From an uncultured Paracoccaceae bacterium (lineage in GTDB: Bacteria > Pseudomonadota > Alphaproteobacteria > Rhodobacterales > Rhodobacteraceae): a stretch of DNA of 64,000 nucleotides. Below are positions 8,633 through 18,140 of the stretch, in pieces (positions within the stretch are counted from its first letter, which is position 1; each line of letters starts with the position of its first letter). A program made the translations under genes and the position numbers. Under the pieces are notes generated by a model. That model worked only from the letters and a program-made list of their open reading frames with translations, did no database searches and had not been told where the DNA came from. The DNA lies in NCBI GenBank assembly GCA_947497065.1, contig CANMEQ010000001.1, positions 1-64,000 of the forward strand. The letters run 5' to 3'.

Positions 8633-9647
8633 AGCGAATTCTCGGGTCTAGGACGCCGTACAAAATGTCGGCGATCAGGTTGAACAGCACGATAAGCACC
8701 GCGAAAATGAAGGTCAGGGTTTGGACCGATGGCACATCGGAGGCCTGAATAGACACGATCAGGAATTGACCAATGCCGTTCACTTTAAAGATTTGTTCGG
8801 TGATAATCGCGCCACCAAAAATAGATGGAATACCAAGAGCGATGACGGTGATCACAGGGATCATCGAGTTGCGTAAAACGTGTTTTAAAACGACGACGCT
8901 TTCGGTCATACCCTTCGCACGCGCCGTGCGAACGTAATCCTGGTTCAGGTTATCCAGCATGGAAGCCCGCATAAACCGGCTGATCTGCGCCGTGGTCTGC
9001 AGTGCAAGTACCATAACCGGCAGCACCATTTGACGCACCTGTTTGCCGAAATTTTCCCAGCTATCGACCACCAACGTGGTGTCGTAAATGGACGGGAACC
9101 AGAAAAAGCTGTCGTTCGGCATCATGACTGTAAACAGAATGATCATCAAAACACCGGAAAAGAACGGTGGAATAGAGAAGCCGATCATGGAAACGAATGT
9201 ACCAGCTTGATCGAAGACAGAATATTGTTTGTAGGCCGAGATGATGCCGATTGGCAAAGCGATCAGCACGCCAACAATGTAAGACAAGCCAACGACCTTC
9301 AACGTTTGGGGAAGCCGTTCGAAGATGGTGTCCATAACCGGCGCGCGGGTCTGCCACGAAATCAGACGGGCAGCTTCAGGTGGGTCAAACCAGCCAGTTG
9401 ATTGGCTGAGGTAGTACATCGGTTCTGACCACATCATCTGTTTCAGCCAAAGCAAATAGCGGATGTGAACAGGTTCGCCCAAGCCCAAGGACTGACGGAT
9501 TTGTTCGCGGACCTCTGGCGGGATGGTCAGCGGAAGTTGTGCGGTAGGGTCGCCTGGCGCCATGTCCAGCAGCAAAAAGATGATCAACGAGATGAAGATC
9601 AATGTTGGAATGGCCGTCAACAGGCGTCGAATTGTGTATGTCAGCAT
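8625..9647 (-). CDS. Peptide ABC transporter permease, DppB/OppB type
   Basis: 340 residues with about six membrane helices. The N-terminal MLTYTIRRLLTAIPTLIFISLIIF and GDPTAQL are characteristic of DppB/OppB. The EAA loop RTARAKGMTESVVVLKHVLRNS sits near 245-266, and the end is LDPRIRYD. It pairs with the downstream permease to form the transport channel of the inner membrane. A 135-base gap with a stable hairpin separates it from the binding-protein gene upstream. Confidence 0.94.
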   Translation of the reverse strand: MLTYTIRRLLTAIPTLIFISLIIFLLLDMAPGDPTAQLPLTIPPEVREQIRQSLGLGEPVHIRYLLWLKQMMWSEPMYYLSQSTGWFDPPEAARLISWQTRAPVMDTIFERLPQTLKVVGLSYIVGVLIALPIGIISAYKQYSVFDQAGTFVSMIGFSIPPFFSGVLMIILFTVMMPNDSFFWFPSIYDTTLVVDSWENFGKQVRQMVLPVMVLALQTTAQISRFMRASMLDNLNQDYVRTARAKGMTESVVVLKHVLRNSMIPVITVIALGIPSIFGGAIITEQIFKVNGIGQFLIVSIQASDVPSVQTLTFIFAVLIVLFNLIADILYGVLDPRIRYD

Positions 9648-9731
9648 GGGCAGGCCTTAGGTGGGATCACGTCGGCAATGCGAACAATTGGGCAAAGCGA
9701 ATAGATCGTGCTGCAAAATTATGTGGCAAAG

Positions 9732-9764
9732 GGGGCGGGCGAGCAAATAAGCGGCGCCCGCCCC
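9732..9764 (-). terminator. Intercistronic hairpin after peptide-binding protein gene
   Basis: A 10-bp perfect stem (GGGGCGGGCG / CGCCCGCCCC) lies 19 bases after the binding-protein stop, followed on the minus strand by CTTTGCC. It is a weak terminator or 3' stabiliser that would leave more binding-protein mRNA than permease mRNA. Confidence 0.65.
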
Positions 9765-9782
9765 TATGTCGTTTAGGTCCGA

Positions 9783-11501
9783 TTACTCAGTGCGGTACCA
9801 TTCAGCGATGTTCCACAGCTCAGAGTCCCAATCGGAAATCTTCACACCGCCCAGTGTGTTGGCGTGTGCAGAAACGCCACCACGGTGGATGAGAGGGATG
9901 ATTGTGTAGGACTGCATCAGCATGTCGTTCATCTGCTTGACGATTTCAGCACGTGCATCAATGCCAGCTGTTGTTGCCAACTCGTCGATCAACGCGTCGT
10001 ATGCTGGATCGCAGAAACGCTGCATGTTGGAACCCTGCCACTGGCTCTCGGGGGATGGCCATTCTTTACAAGCCCAGTTCGCCATGTAGGCTTCTGGGTC
10101 AACACCAGCGAAGTTGTTGGTGTACATTTCAACGTCAGCAAAGAACTTCTGGAAGGTGTCAGGCGAAGCTGGATCACCACCAAAGAAGACGGACGCATCG
10201 ATGTTGCGCAGCTCAGCGTTGATGCCGATCTCGGACCACCACTGTTTGACCAAGGCCTGAGTATCCTGACGCACAGCGTTCGTGGATGTCTGGTACAGAA
10301 CGGTCAGCGGCGTGCCTTCGTATTCACGAATGCCATCGCCATCGCTGTCCACGATGCCCGCTTCGTCGAGCAATGCAATCGCGCCTGCAATGTCTTGTGT
10401 CAGACAGGCGTCGTTGGCTGTGGAGGCATAAACCGCAGGGGCAGGGAGCACGTTACATGTGGCTTGGCCACCTGCGCCGTAGCCGATCTCGACCAGCAGT
10501 TCACGATCGATCGCCATAGACATGGCTTGACCGATCACAGGGTTTGTCAGGAATGGGTGTGCGCCGCCTTCGGCCGTTGCGCGCAAATCGCCCAAATCAG
10601 CGGATGGGTTTGTCTGGTTCAGGTGCAAACGCTCAACGGATGTACCAAACGCAGTGACAACTGTGCCCAAGCCTGCAGATTCCATGTCAGACAGAACAGT
10701 CGGGTCGATCTGAAGGTTCCACGCGTAATCGAATTCGCCTGTTTCCAAAACAGAACGCGCTGCAGAGGCTGCGTCGCCGCCCCCTTTGAACACCACAGAG
10801 GAGAACGCCGGTTGGCCTTCTACACGGTAGTTTTCGTTGGCGGAGAACTGGATCACGTCGTTGGCTTTGAAATCTTCAACAACGAAGGGACCTGTGCCGA
10901 TAGGGCTAAAGTTTGCGTCCACGCATGTTGGGGCCGCAGCACCAAGACAGTCCGCGAACTGCGCGGCTTGGATAAGTGGGCTCTCAGCGCCAACGAGGGC
11001 CGTGTAAGGGAATGGTTTTGGGGAATCGAACGTGATCTTGATGGTCACGTCATCAACGGCTTCAACGGACTCAACACCGTCAAAATAGGAAGCCTGCGCA
11101 CAACCGCCGCCTTCAGCCGTACAATACTGCCATGTGAATACGGCATCGGCCGCTGTCAGCGCTGTGCCATCAGACCATGTAACACCGTCTTTCAATGTCC
11201 ATGTGATGGATGTCAGATCTTCGGAAACGCCGCCGTTTTCAACAGTCGGGATTTCAGCGGCCAGCCACGGGACCAGCTCGCCTGTGTCTGTAAAGCGGCC
11301 AAGGGATTCGAGGACCAGAGAGGCGGCCTCGACTTCTTTGGTACCACCAGACAGGTAGGGGTTCATGGTGGAAGGCGCTTGCCAGTAAATGATGTTGAGC
11401 TGACCATCGCGGCCGCGCTCGCCTTCGTGACCGTCGGCAAATGCCATCGGTGCGAAAGCCACCGCAGCGGTGGCGCCCATAAGGGCTGTTCTTAATTTCA
11501 T
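9783..11501 (-). CDS. Periplasmic peptide-binding protein (SBP family 5)
   Basis: 572 residues. The signal peptide MKLRTALMGATAAVAFAPMAFA is followed by a DppA/OppA-type lobe with LNIIYWQAPSTMNPYLSGG, ITWTLKDGVTWSDGTALTAADAVFTW and IGTGPFVVEDF. It delivers peptides, or other amphipathic ligands, to the DppBC channel. The open frame extends 69 codons further upstream, but the ATG at 11501 has CTAGGAGAG just before it and begins a proper signal peptide, so that start is used. It lies third in the operon, between the ATPase genes and the permeases. A SDGDGIREYEGTPLTVLY segment near 420 is common in this family. Confidence 0.94.
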   Translation of the reverse strand: MKLRTALMGATAAVAFAPMAFADGHEGERGRDGQLNIIYWQAPSTMNPYLSGGTKEVEAASLVLESLGRFTDTGELVPWLAAEIPTVENGGVSEDLTSITWTLKDGVTWSDGTALTAADAVFTWQYCTAEGGGCAQASYFDGVESVEAVDDVTIKITFDSPKPFPYTALVGAESPLIQAAQFADCLGAAAPTCVDANFSPIGTGPFVVEDFKANDVIQFSANENYRVEGQPAFSSVVFKGGGDAASAARSVLETGEFDYAWNLQIDPTVLSDMESAGLGTVVTAFGTSVERLHLNQTNPSADLGDLRATAEGGAHPFLTNPVIGQAMSMAIDRELLVEIGYGAGGQATCNVLPAPAVYASTANDACLTQDIAGAIALLDEAGIVDSDGDGIREYEGTPLTVLYQTSTNAVRQDTQALVKQWWSEIGINAELRNIDASVFFGGDPASPDTFQKFFADVEMYTNNFAGVDPEAYMANWACKEWPSPESQWQGSNMQRFCDPAYDALIDELATTAGIDARAEIVKQMNDMLMQSYTIIPLIHRGGVSAHANTLGGVKISDWDSELWNIAEWYRTE

Positions 11502-11551
11502 TGTCACTCTCCTAGTTGGTATCGTTTTGTTATCGCTCGGGGATCCAGATG

Positions 11552-12589
11552 TTACTGGGCCTCTGATGCCGCGATTATTTCTGCGGCATCGGTGATACCG
11601 TTGTAGTGGTGACAGGCGACAAACTGGCCTGGCAACACTTCTCGGTATTCGGGGTCTTCTTGTTTGCAAATGTCCATCACCGCCGGGCAGCGGGTGCAAA
11701 AATTGCACCCTTTGGGTGGGTTGGCAGGGGACGGAACGTCACCGGTCAGGATCGTACGATCCATGGTGTCGTGCAAATCGGGGTCCGGTTCCGGCACCGC
11801 TGAGAGCAGCGCCTTGGTGTAGGGGTGCAGCGGCGCGTCATACAATGCTTCGCGCGTGGCCAGCTCGACGATCTTGCCCAGATACATCACCGCCACACGG
11901 GTCGCGATATGCCGGACCATGGAAAGATCATGGCTGATGAAAAGATAGGTCAGGCCGAATTCTTGCTGCAGGTCCTCAAGCAGGTTCACCACCTGCGCCT
12001 GAATAGACACATCCAAAGCGGCGATCGGTTCGTCGCAGACAATAAACTTCGGGTTCAGCGCCAAAGCACGCGCAATCCCGATACGTTGCCGTTGGCCGCC
12101 TGAAAACGCATGGGGGTATCGCCCTGCGAATTTTCGGTTCAGGCCAACCTGATCCATCAAATCAAGGACCTTGGCCCGTTTTTCTTCTTTTGACAGGTTC
12201 GTGTGTTCATCCAAGGGTTCTTGAATGATCGCCTGCACTGTCATGCGCGGGTTCAAAGATGCCTGGGGGTCTTGGAACACCATTTGCATGGTCGGGCGTT
12301 TGCCACGCAGCTGCCCTTGTGGCGTGCTGCCAATTTCATCGCCATCAATGTTTATCGACCCGTCTGTGATGTCATACAAACGCAAAACCGCTCGTCCGCA
12401 TGTGGATTTACCGCAGCCGGATTCACCAACAAGGCCAAGGGTTTCCCCTTCATAGATGTCAAAACTGACCCCATCTACGGCCTTCACATCGCCGGTGTGG
12501 CGGCGAAACAGGCCCGTGTGGATAGGAAAGTGCATTTTCAGGTTTTCAACGGCGACCAATTTACGGTCAGACTTTGGTGCATCAAGCAT
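11552..12589 (-). CDS. Peptide ABC transporter ATP-binding protein, DppF/OppF type
   Basis: 345 residues. Walker A is GESGCGKST, the ABC signature is FSGGQRQRIGIARAL and Walker B is FIVCDEPIAALD. The C-terminal oligopeptide-transporter extension has a cysteine cluster (CNFCTRCPAVMDIC, typical of OppF, which may hold an iron-sulfur cluster). The start at 12589 (MLDAPKSD) overlaps the end of the preceding ATPase gene by 8 bases and has AGGGG upstream. The frame is open up to 12706, but starts there would overlap the neighbour by more than 100 bases. It energises uptake together with the DppD-type partner. Confidence 0.92.
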   Translation of the reverse strand: MLDAPKSDRKLVAVENLKMHFPIHTGLFRRHTGDVKAVDGVSFDIYEGETLGLVGESGCGKSTCGRAVLRLYDITDGSINIDGDEIGSTPQGQLRGKRPTMQMVFQDPQASLNPRMTVQAIIQEPLDEHTNLSKEEKRAKVLDLMDQVGLNRKFAGRYPHAFSGGQRQRIGIARALALNPKFIVCDEPIAALDVSIQAQVVNLLEDLQQEFGLTYLFISHDLSMVRHIATRVAVMYLGKIVELATREALYDAPLHPYTKALLSAVPEPDPDLHDTMDRTILTGDVPSPANPPKGCNFCTRCPAVMDICKQEDPEYREVLPGQFVACHHYNGITDAAEIIAASEAQ

Positions 12590-13586
12590 CGCGTGGTGCC
12601 CCTGTATTTGCGTCATAGAAACATGCAGCGTCGTGCCCGGCGCCGACAGCATAGCGGGGTGGGTTTTCTTGGCTGCACCGATCAAATGCGACATCACATC
12701 GATCACGGAACGGGCAAGCGGTGGGCTGAGCCCCTAAAATGGGGGGTTGACCTTCGATGATCGCCAACCGCGCCTCGCGCCCGCCGCTGACACGTGGGAC
12801 TGTTTTCAATAGTGCGCGCGTGTAGGGGTGTTGCGGGTTCTTGAACAGCTCGCGTGTTGGCGATTGTTCAACAATTTGGCCACCGTACATGACCAGCACC
12901 CGGTCGGCGATACCCGCGACGACGCCAAGATCGTGCGTGATCCAGATAACGGCCATTCCCAGACGCTCTTGCAGGTCTTTCATCAGCTCAAGGATCTGGG
13001 CCTGAATTGTGACGTCTAACGCGGTTGTCGGTTCATCGGCGATCAAGACCTTTGGGTCACACGCCAGAGCGATTGCAATCATCACACGCTGGCGCATGCC
13101 ACCAGAGAACTGGTGGGGATAGTCTTTCAATCGGCGCTCCGCGTCCGGAATGCCGACCAGCTCCAAAAGCTCTTTGGCCCGAACGGTTGCCTCTTTTTTG
13201 GTCATCCCCATGTGCTTGCGCAGGGGCTCCATGATTTGCATGCCAACGTTGTAGACCGGATTGAGAGAGGTCATCGGATCTTGGAAGACGAATCCGATTT
13301 TTCCGCCCCGAACGGTGCGTAAGGTTTCCGGATCGACAGACAGCAAATCTTGCCCATCGAAAGTAACAGTCCCGTTTTGCACATCTGCAGGAGGAGTAGG
13401 CAGGAGCCCTAGAAGGGACATCATGGTCACCGATTTACCGGAGCCGCTTTCCCCAACGACACCCAGAAGTTCGCCCGGTTTTAGATTAAAACTTACGTTA
13501 TTAACTGCGTGGACTTCGCCCCCACGCACCTTAAAAACAGTTTTCAGATCCCGTACATCAAGTACTGGTTGAGCCCCATCGGGCAT
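12582..13586 (-). CDS. Peptide ABC transporter ATP-binding protein, DppD/OppD type
   Basis: 334 residues, first gene of the transporter operon. GGGAGG lies 7 bases before the ATG. Walker A is [10 protein letters not shown], the signature is [15 protein letters not shown], Walker B is [12 protein letters not shown] and the switch histidine is in WITHDLG. The C-terminus has the oligo/dipeptide extension with Cys residues ([17 protein letters not shown]). It forms the heterodimeric motor with the DppF-type ATPase. The gene is divergent from the M20 peptidase at 13814 across 227 bases holding a palindromic candidate operator. Confidence 0.94.
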   Translation of the reverse strand: MPDGAQPVLDVRDLKTVFKVRGGEVHAVNNVSFNLKPGELLGVVGESGSGKSVTMMSLLGLLPTPPADVQNGTVTFDGQDLLSVDPETLRTVRGGKIGFVFQDPMTSLNPVYNVGMQIMEPLRKHMGMTKKEATVRAKELLELVGIPDAERRLKDYPHQFSGGMRQRVMIAIALACDPKVLIADEPTTALDVTIQAQILELMKDLQERLGMAVIWITHDLGVVAGIADRVLVMYGGQIVEQSPTRELFKNPQHPYTRALLKTVPRVSGGREARLAIIEGQPPILGAQPTACPFRDRCDVAFDRCSQENPPRYAVGAGHDAACFYDANTGAPRDA

Positions 13587-13705
13587 AGGCGACCTCCCTG
13601 TGAAAGTGGTCTAAGATATTGTTTTTGTTGATGTACCGTTTGTCCGGTGCATTCGTATAAAGTGACGTTAACGGAAAAAGTTTATCTCGCAACCCCCGAT
13701 AGCAT

Positions 13706-13721
13706 TTTACCATACGGTAAA
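13706..13721. promoter_or_regulatory. Palindromic candidate operator between peptide transporter and M20 peptidase genes
   Basis: TTTACC-ATAC-GGTAAA is a perfect 6-bp inverted repeat with a 4-base spacer. It sits centrally in the divergent promoter region, 120 bases from the transporter operon start and 93 bases from the peptidase start, so one regulator could control both. No regulator gene is adjacent. Confidence 0.45.
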
Positions 13722-13813
13722 TTTTCAATTTGCCGCAGGTTTCGGCACTTGACGACCGCACATGCCCGTTTCAACGTCACCACTTGGAACAGCATCAGTC
13801 GGGAGACGCGCGA

Positions 13814-14977
13814 ATGACCACAACCTTAGACCCCAAAACACTGATGACACGCTTGATTGGGTTCCCGACGGTGAGTCGCGACAGCAATCTTGATCTTATC
13901 GACTTCGTCGAATCCTATCTTGCCGAGCATGACATTTCGTCAACACGTGTCCCTGACCCGACAGGCCAGAAATCAGCGCTCTACGCGCATGTTGGACCAC
14001 AGATCGCAGGTGGGGTGGTTTTGTCAGGCCACACAGATGTTGTACCGGTAGATGGTCAGGCGTGGGACACAGATCCGTTCGAGGTCGTTGAGCAAGACGG
14101 AAAGTACTTCGGGCGTGGCACCTGCGATATGAAGGGGTTTGATGCTCTTTCCATTTGGGCACTGGTGGAAGCGAAGAAACGTGGCGTGGCGCGCCCGCTG
14201 CAATTGGCGCTAAGTTACGACGAAGAAATTGGCTGTACTGGCGCCCCCCCGATGATCGATGCGATGGTGGCTAGCGGCATGCCTAAAGCTAGCACCGCGA
14301 TTATTGGCGAGCCGTCCATGATGAAGGTCGTCACCGGTCACAAAGGCGGGCTTGGGTTTTCCGTCCACGTGCGCGGTTTTGAGGTGCATTCTTCCCTGAT
14401 CCACCAAGGCGTGAGCGCGGTGATGTTCGGTGCGAAGCTGATTGATTGGTGCAACCAAGTGAATGCGGAAAATGCGATAGCCGCGCCTCAGGAAATCGAT
14501 GCAGGGTTCGTGCCCCCGTATACCACTGCGCATGTTGGAATGGTGTCAGGAGGCACCGCCCATAACATCACCGCCAAAGACTGTGAATTCGTTCTGACAT
14601 TTCGGATCGTTCCAGGTGAAAGCATCGCCCAATGGACAGCGGGGTTTGAAGAAAAGGTGGCTGAACTGAGCGCCCAGATGCAGGCGATCCACCCCGACAC
14701 TGGCATCGATGTTTCGCCTGCGTTTTTGGTGCCGGGCCTAAAGCCTGAAACGGCCGGTTCCGCAGAAGAGCTTGTGCGGCAGTTGACTGGTGATAATGGA
14801 ATTAACGTCGTAAGCTACGGCACAGAGGCTGGGCAATTCCAAGAACGTGGGTATTCCTCTGTTATCTGCGGGCCAGGCGATATCGCGCAGGCCCACCAGC
14901 CGAACGAATTCATCACCGTAGAGCAATTCAATGCCGGACAGGCATTCATGGAGCGCCTCTTGGATAGCCTTCAGTGA
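13814..14977 (+). CDS. M20 family deacylase, acetylornithine deacetylase (ArgE) type
   Basis: 387 residues. Two-zinc hydrolase of the M20/ArgE family. Seen motifs: SGHTDVVPVDG (zinc His and its Asp), GRGTCDMKGFDA (bridging Asp), SYDEEIGCTGA (catalytic Glu plus metal Glu), and the family C-terminal GTEAGQFQERG. Family members release acetate from N-acetylornithine or act on related N-acyl amino acids. The start at 13814 has GGGAGA upstream; the frame opens 28 codons earlier without a good ribosome site. Placement beside a peptide transporter and a second M20 enzyme suggests catabolic use on imported peptides rather than, or besides, arginine synthesis. Confidence 0.9.
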   Translation: MTTTLDPKTLMTRLIGFPTVSRDSNLDLIDFVESYLAEHDISSTRVPDPTGQKSALYAHVGPQIAGGVVLSGHTDVVPVDGQAWDTDPFEVVEQDGKYFGRGTCDMKGFDALSIWALVEAKKRGVARPLQLALSYDEEIGCTGAPPMIDAMVASGMPKASTAIIGEPSMMKVVTGHKGGLGFSVHVRGFEVHSSLIHQGVSAVMFGAKLIDWCNQVNAENAIAAPQEIDAGFVPPYTTAHVGMVSGGTAHNITAKDCEFVLTFRIVPGESIAQWTAGFEEKVAELSAQMQAIHPDTGIDVSPAFLVPGLKPETAGSAEELVRQLTGDNGINVVSYGTEAGQFQERGYSSVICGPGDIAQAHQPNEFITVEQFNAGQAFMERLLDSLQ

Positions 14978-15085
14978 CAAGTTTTTTGCACACGACCTAA
15001 TTTAGACGGCTGAAAACACAGATCGGCCTTGCCGCCAAAATATGCGCACCGCAGGGTGCCTTTCTTACCAATATGGAGAAACCCA

Positions 15086-16249
15086 ATGCCAGTGAAGAAC
15101 CGACTTGCAGAACTTCTGCCAGAAATCACACAGTGGCGTCGTGACCTTCACGAAAACCCTGAGATTTTATTTGAAACGCACCGCACCAGTGCCGTTGTTG
15201 CTGAGAAACTGAAGGCCTTCGGCTGCGACGAAATCGTCACGGGTATTGGCCGCACTGGCGTTGTGGGGGTGATCAAAGGCAAATCCAATTCATCCGGAAA
15301 AGTCATTGGGTTACGCGCCGACATGGATGCTTTGCCGATCCAAGAGCAGACGGGTTTGGACTATGCCTCGAAAATCGACGGTGCCATGCATGCCTGCGGC
15401 CACGATGGACATACGGCGATGCTATTGGGAGCAGCCAAATACCTCTCTGAAACCCGCAACTTTGACGGCACAGTGGTTGTGATTTTCCAGCCCGCTGAAG
15501 AAGGCGGCGGCGGCGGCAAAGAAATGTGCGACGACGGAATGATGGAAAAATTTGGCATCCAAGAAGTTTACGGAATGCACAATTGGCCTGGGAGACCTGT
15601 TGGGTCATTCGCAATCCGTCCCGGAGCCTTTTTCGCGGCGACCGATCAGTTCGAAATTGAGATCGAAGGTAAGGGGGGGCACGCAGCAAAACCGCACGAA
15701 ACGATCGACAGCACCGTCGTTGCGTCGCACGTTGTGATCGCGTTGCAAACGATTGCCAGCCGCAATGTCGATCCGGTTGAACAAGTTGTGGTCTCCGTCA
15801 CCTCGTTCGAGACGTCTAGCAAAGCATTTAACGTTATCCCACAAACGGTCACTTTGCGGGGTACGGTCCGAACTTTGTCAAACGACGTCCGGGACTTGGC
15901 GCAAGATCGCGTGACAGCCATCGCTGAGGGCACGGCAAGCATGATGGGCGCGAAGGCCAGCGTAAACTACATTCGCGGCTATCCGGTCATGGTGAACTCC
16001 GAGGAACAGACCGAATTTGCGGCTTCCGTTGCGGCATCTGTCGCGGGGGAATGCACGGATGCACCCTTGGTAATGGGCGGCGAGGACTTTGCGTATATGC
16101 TCGAAGAGCGACCCGGAGCCTATATTCTTGTTGGCAACGGCGATACCGCCGCGGTCCACCACCCAGAATACAACTTCAACGACGAAGCCATCCCTGCGGG
16201 CTGCAGTTGGTGGGCGGAAATTGTCGAGCAAAGAATGCCGGCATCCTAA
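15086..16249 (+). CDS. M20 family amidohydrolase (hippurate hydrolase / aminoacylase type)
   Basis: 387 residues. M20D-type metallohydrolase. Metal-binding and catalytic motifs: GLRADMDALPIQE, MHACGHDGHTAML, FQPAEEGGGGGKEM (catalytic Glu pair), GKGGHAAKPHETID and VMGGEDFAYMLEERPGAY. These enzymes remove acyl groups from N-acylated amino acids such as hippurate or indole-acetyl amino acids. The start at 15086 has TGGAGAA upstream; a longer frame begins at 15029 without support. It follows the ArgE-type gene by 108 bases and ends at a strong terminator. Confidence 0.93.
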   Translation: MPVKNRLAELLPEITQWRRDLHENPEILFETHRTSAVVAEKLKAFGCDEIVTGIGRTGVVGVIKGKSNSSGKVIGLRADMDALPIQEQTGLDYASKIDGAMHACGHDGHTAMLLGAAKYLSETRNFDGTVVVIFQPAEEGGGGGKEMCDDGMMEKFGIQEVYGMHNWPGRPVGSFAIRPGAFFAATDQFEIEIEGKGGHAAKPHETIDSTVVASHVVIALQTIASRNVDPVEQVVVSVTSFETSSKAFNVIPQTVTLRGTVRTLSNDVRDLAQDRVTAIAEGTASMMGAKASVNYIRGYPVMVNSEEQTEFAASVAASVAGECTDAPLVMGGEDFAYMLEERPGAYILVGNGDTAAVHHPEYNFNDEAIPAGCSWWAEIVEQRMPAS

Positions 16250-16258
16250 AGATTCTTT

Positions 16259-16289
16259 GACAGGAACAGCAAAGCAAACTGTTCCTGTC
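16259..16289 (+). terminator. Intrinsic terminator after M20 genes
   Basis: An 11-bp perfect stem GACAGGAACAG / CTGTTCCTGTC with a 9-base loop begins 9 bases after the amidohydrolase stop and is followed by TGCTAATTCTTTAGTTT. Confidence 0.85.
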
Positions 16290-16463
16290 TGCTAATTCTT
16301 TAGTTTAGGGTGGTCCTTTAGGGCTTTGTAACTTAACTGAAAAATTTGTATGATGGGTTGAGTTTTGAAGTTACCGAAATCCGGAACAGCCATCCCTTGA
16401 AAAGGCGTGACGTTCAAAACGGAGAGCAATCTCTGAGCAGCTACATCGGGTAGATTTTCAGCG

Positions 16464-17468
16464 CTACCCGCCCGTGTGGCTCATATGTCTTGAAACTTGG
16501 CCATCGACGGTTTGACGCGAATAGTCGAAATCATGCCCTTTGGGTTTGATGCCAATTGCGGCGCGAATGGCTTGTTCGAGGTGCGCATCATCTTCGCTGG
16601 CCCTTAGGGGAGCGCGCAAGTCGGAATGCCCCTCTTGGCCCAAACAAGTATAGATTTCGCCCGTGCATGTAATCCGAACGCGGTTGCAACTTTCGCAGAA
16701 ATTATGGCTCAACGGTGTGATCAACCCGATCTTCTGACCCGTTTCTTCAAGCCGAATGTAGCGTGCAGGGCCACCTGTTCGCTCGGTCAAATCACTGACG
16801 GTGAAACGGTCTTCAAGCTGCCCGCGTAGGTCTTTTAGTGACCAGTATTGTGTGATCCGATCCTCATTCCCGATGTCTCCCATTGGCATGACTTCAATGA
16901 ATGTCAGATCCATGTCACGTTCAGCGCACCACGCTTGCAGATCGAATAATTCACTGTCGTTAAAATCAGCCAACGCGACGGTGTTAATTTTAACGCGCAG
17001 CCCAGCTTTTTGCGCCGCATCAATGCCGCGGATAACTTGGGGCAGGCGACCCCATCGGGTGATCTCCGCAAACTTTTCATCATCCAAAGTATCCAGCGAT
17101 ACATTGATACGGCGAACGCCAGCCGCATAAAGATCGTCGGCGTATTTTTCCAACTGTGACCCATTCGTGGTCAGCGTCAGTTCTTTTAACGCGCCGCTTT
17201 CAAGGTGGCGTGACATTGCGTCGAAGAAGGTCATGATGCCCCGCCTGACCAAAGGTTCGCCGCCCGTTATTCTAAGCTTTTCAACGCCTAACCCAATGAA
17301 GTTCGAGCACAGACGATCGAGTTCTTCGAGCGTTAGAAGGTCCTTCTTCGGCAGAAATGTCATGTTTTCTGACATGCAATACACACAGCGAAAATCGCAG
17401 CGGTCTGTTACGGAGACACGAAGGTAGGTAATTGCGCGCGCGAAGGGGTCAATCAATGGGGTTTTCAT
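16464..17468 (-). CDS. moaA: GTP 3',8-cyclase MoaA (molybdenum cofactor synthesis)
   Basis: 334 residues. Radical-SAM enzyme that starts molybdopterin synthesis by cyclising GTP. The N-terminal cluster motif [12 protein letters not shown] gives the CxxxCxxC cysteines. ITGGEPLVR binds SAM. The C-terminal cluster is [18 protein letters not shown]. The chain ends in Gly-Gly, the functional tail of MoaA. The ATG at 17468 gives the usual family length; an upstream TTG at 17510 would add 14 unsupported residues. No other mo- gene is adjacent. Confidence 0.96.
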   Translation of the reverse strand: MKTPLIDPFARAITYLRVSVTDRCDFRCVYCMSENMTFLPKKDLLTLEELDRLCSNFIGLGVEKLRITGGEPLVRRGIMTFFDAMSRHLESGALKELTLTTNGSQLEKYADDLYAAGVRRINVSLDTLDDEKFAEITRWGRLPQVIRGIDAAQKAGLRVKINTVALADFNDSELFDLQAWCAERDMDLTFIEVMPMGDIGNEDRITQYWSLKDLRGQLEDRFTVSDLTERTGGPARYIRLEETGQKIGLITPLSHNFCESCNRVRITCTGEIYTCLGQEGHSDLRAPLRASEDDAHLEQAIRAAIGIKPKGHDFDYSRQTVDGQVSRHMSHTGG

Positions 17469-17564
17469 GCGGCAGAGCGTAGGCAGCAGCGACTTCGCGT
17501 GCAAGCGCAATCCTTCAAGGTTTTCCCCCTCGACTCCGAAGAGGCCCAGACCTAGTGTTTGAGC

Positions 17565-18131
17565 ATGAAAAAATCTGTATTAATATCTTCATCTTGTCTT
17601 GTTATGATTGGTCTTTCCGGGTGTACGACGGGTTCTTTTCCGGGTGGACTGCAAAATGCAAACCCAGCCGTTGTCGTGCCTAATGTCGATGCAACATTGG
17701 ATATTGATCTGTCGCCGTCCCGTGGGGAGGCGTTTGCGCCGCCGATCCGGCCCACCCTTGATACGACACAGACGCGGCCCGACCTGCCGCCACCACCACC
17801 GCCGACCGCACGAACAGTAGAAGATTTTGATACAACCACCGCTGAAGACCGCGCTGAAGCTGTAGTAACAGCGCCCGTTGCGGGCGAGCGCCGTTTGGGG
17901 CAGACCATCGCAAGTTTGGGAAGCCCGACTGAGCCAGGGATCTGGTTTAAAACACCTCTGGTCAGTTCGGTGGGCATGGGGCGTATCGAGTACAATGGCA
18001 CATCGATTGCTGTAGAACTGCGTCCCTCTGGAGGGGCTGTTGGATCCGGCAGCCAAATCTCGCTCGCTGCGATGCGATTGATCGGCGCGCCGCTAACAGG
18101 ACTTCCTGAGATAACTGTTTATGGTGGTTGA
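17565..18131 (+). CDS. Lipoprotein, hypothetical (Rhodobacterales family sometimes mislabelled galactarate dehydratase)
   Basis: 188 residues. A lipoprotein signal with lipobox LSGC is at residues 18-21, so it should be lipid-anchored. A Pro-rich low-complexity stretch ([11 protein letters not shown]) occupies the middle. A conserved C-terminal part follows, with [37 protein letters not shown] and [10 protein letters not shown] recall relatives in Rhodobacterales carrying a spurious 'D-galactarate dehydratase' label; nothing here looks enzymatic. The ATG at 17565 is preferred over the TTG two codons earlier. It precedes the YihY gene by 9 bases, so they are probably cotranscribed. Confidence 0.85.
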   Translation: MKKSVLISSSCLVMIGLSGCTTGSFPGGLQNANPAVVVPNVDATLDIDLSPSRGEAFAPPIRPTLDTTQTRPDLPPPPPPTARTVEDFDTTTAEDRAEAVVTAPVAGERRLGQTIASLGSPTEPGIWFKTPLVSSVGMGRIEYNGTSIAVELRPSGGAVGSGSQISLAAMRLIGAPLTGLPEITVYGG

Positions 18132-18140
18132 AAAGCAATC

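Noticed and set aside
9864-11495. Long open frame (543 codons) on the plus strand antisense to the peptide-binding protein
   Set aside because: It mirrors a well-supported binding-protein gene, has no family motifs and many Cys/Val/Gly runs typical of antisense frames.
11552-12706. Longer version of the DppF-type ATPase starting at 12706
   Set aside because: It would overlap the DppD-type gene by 125 bases; the 12589 start has AGGGG upstream and an ordinary 8-base overlap.
17565-18131. D-galactarate dehydratase
   Set aside because: The protein is a 188-residue lipoprotein with a lipobox and a Pro-rich region; it has none of the length or metal-binding residues of that enzyme.
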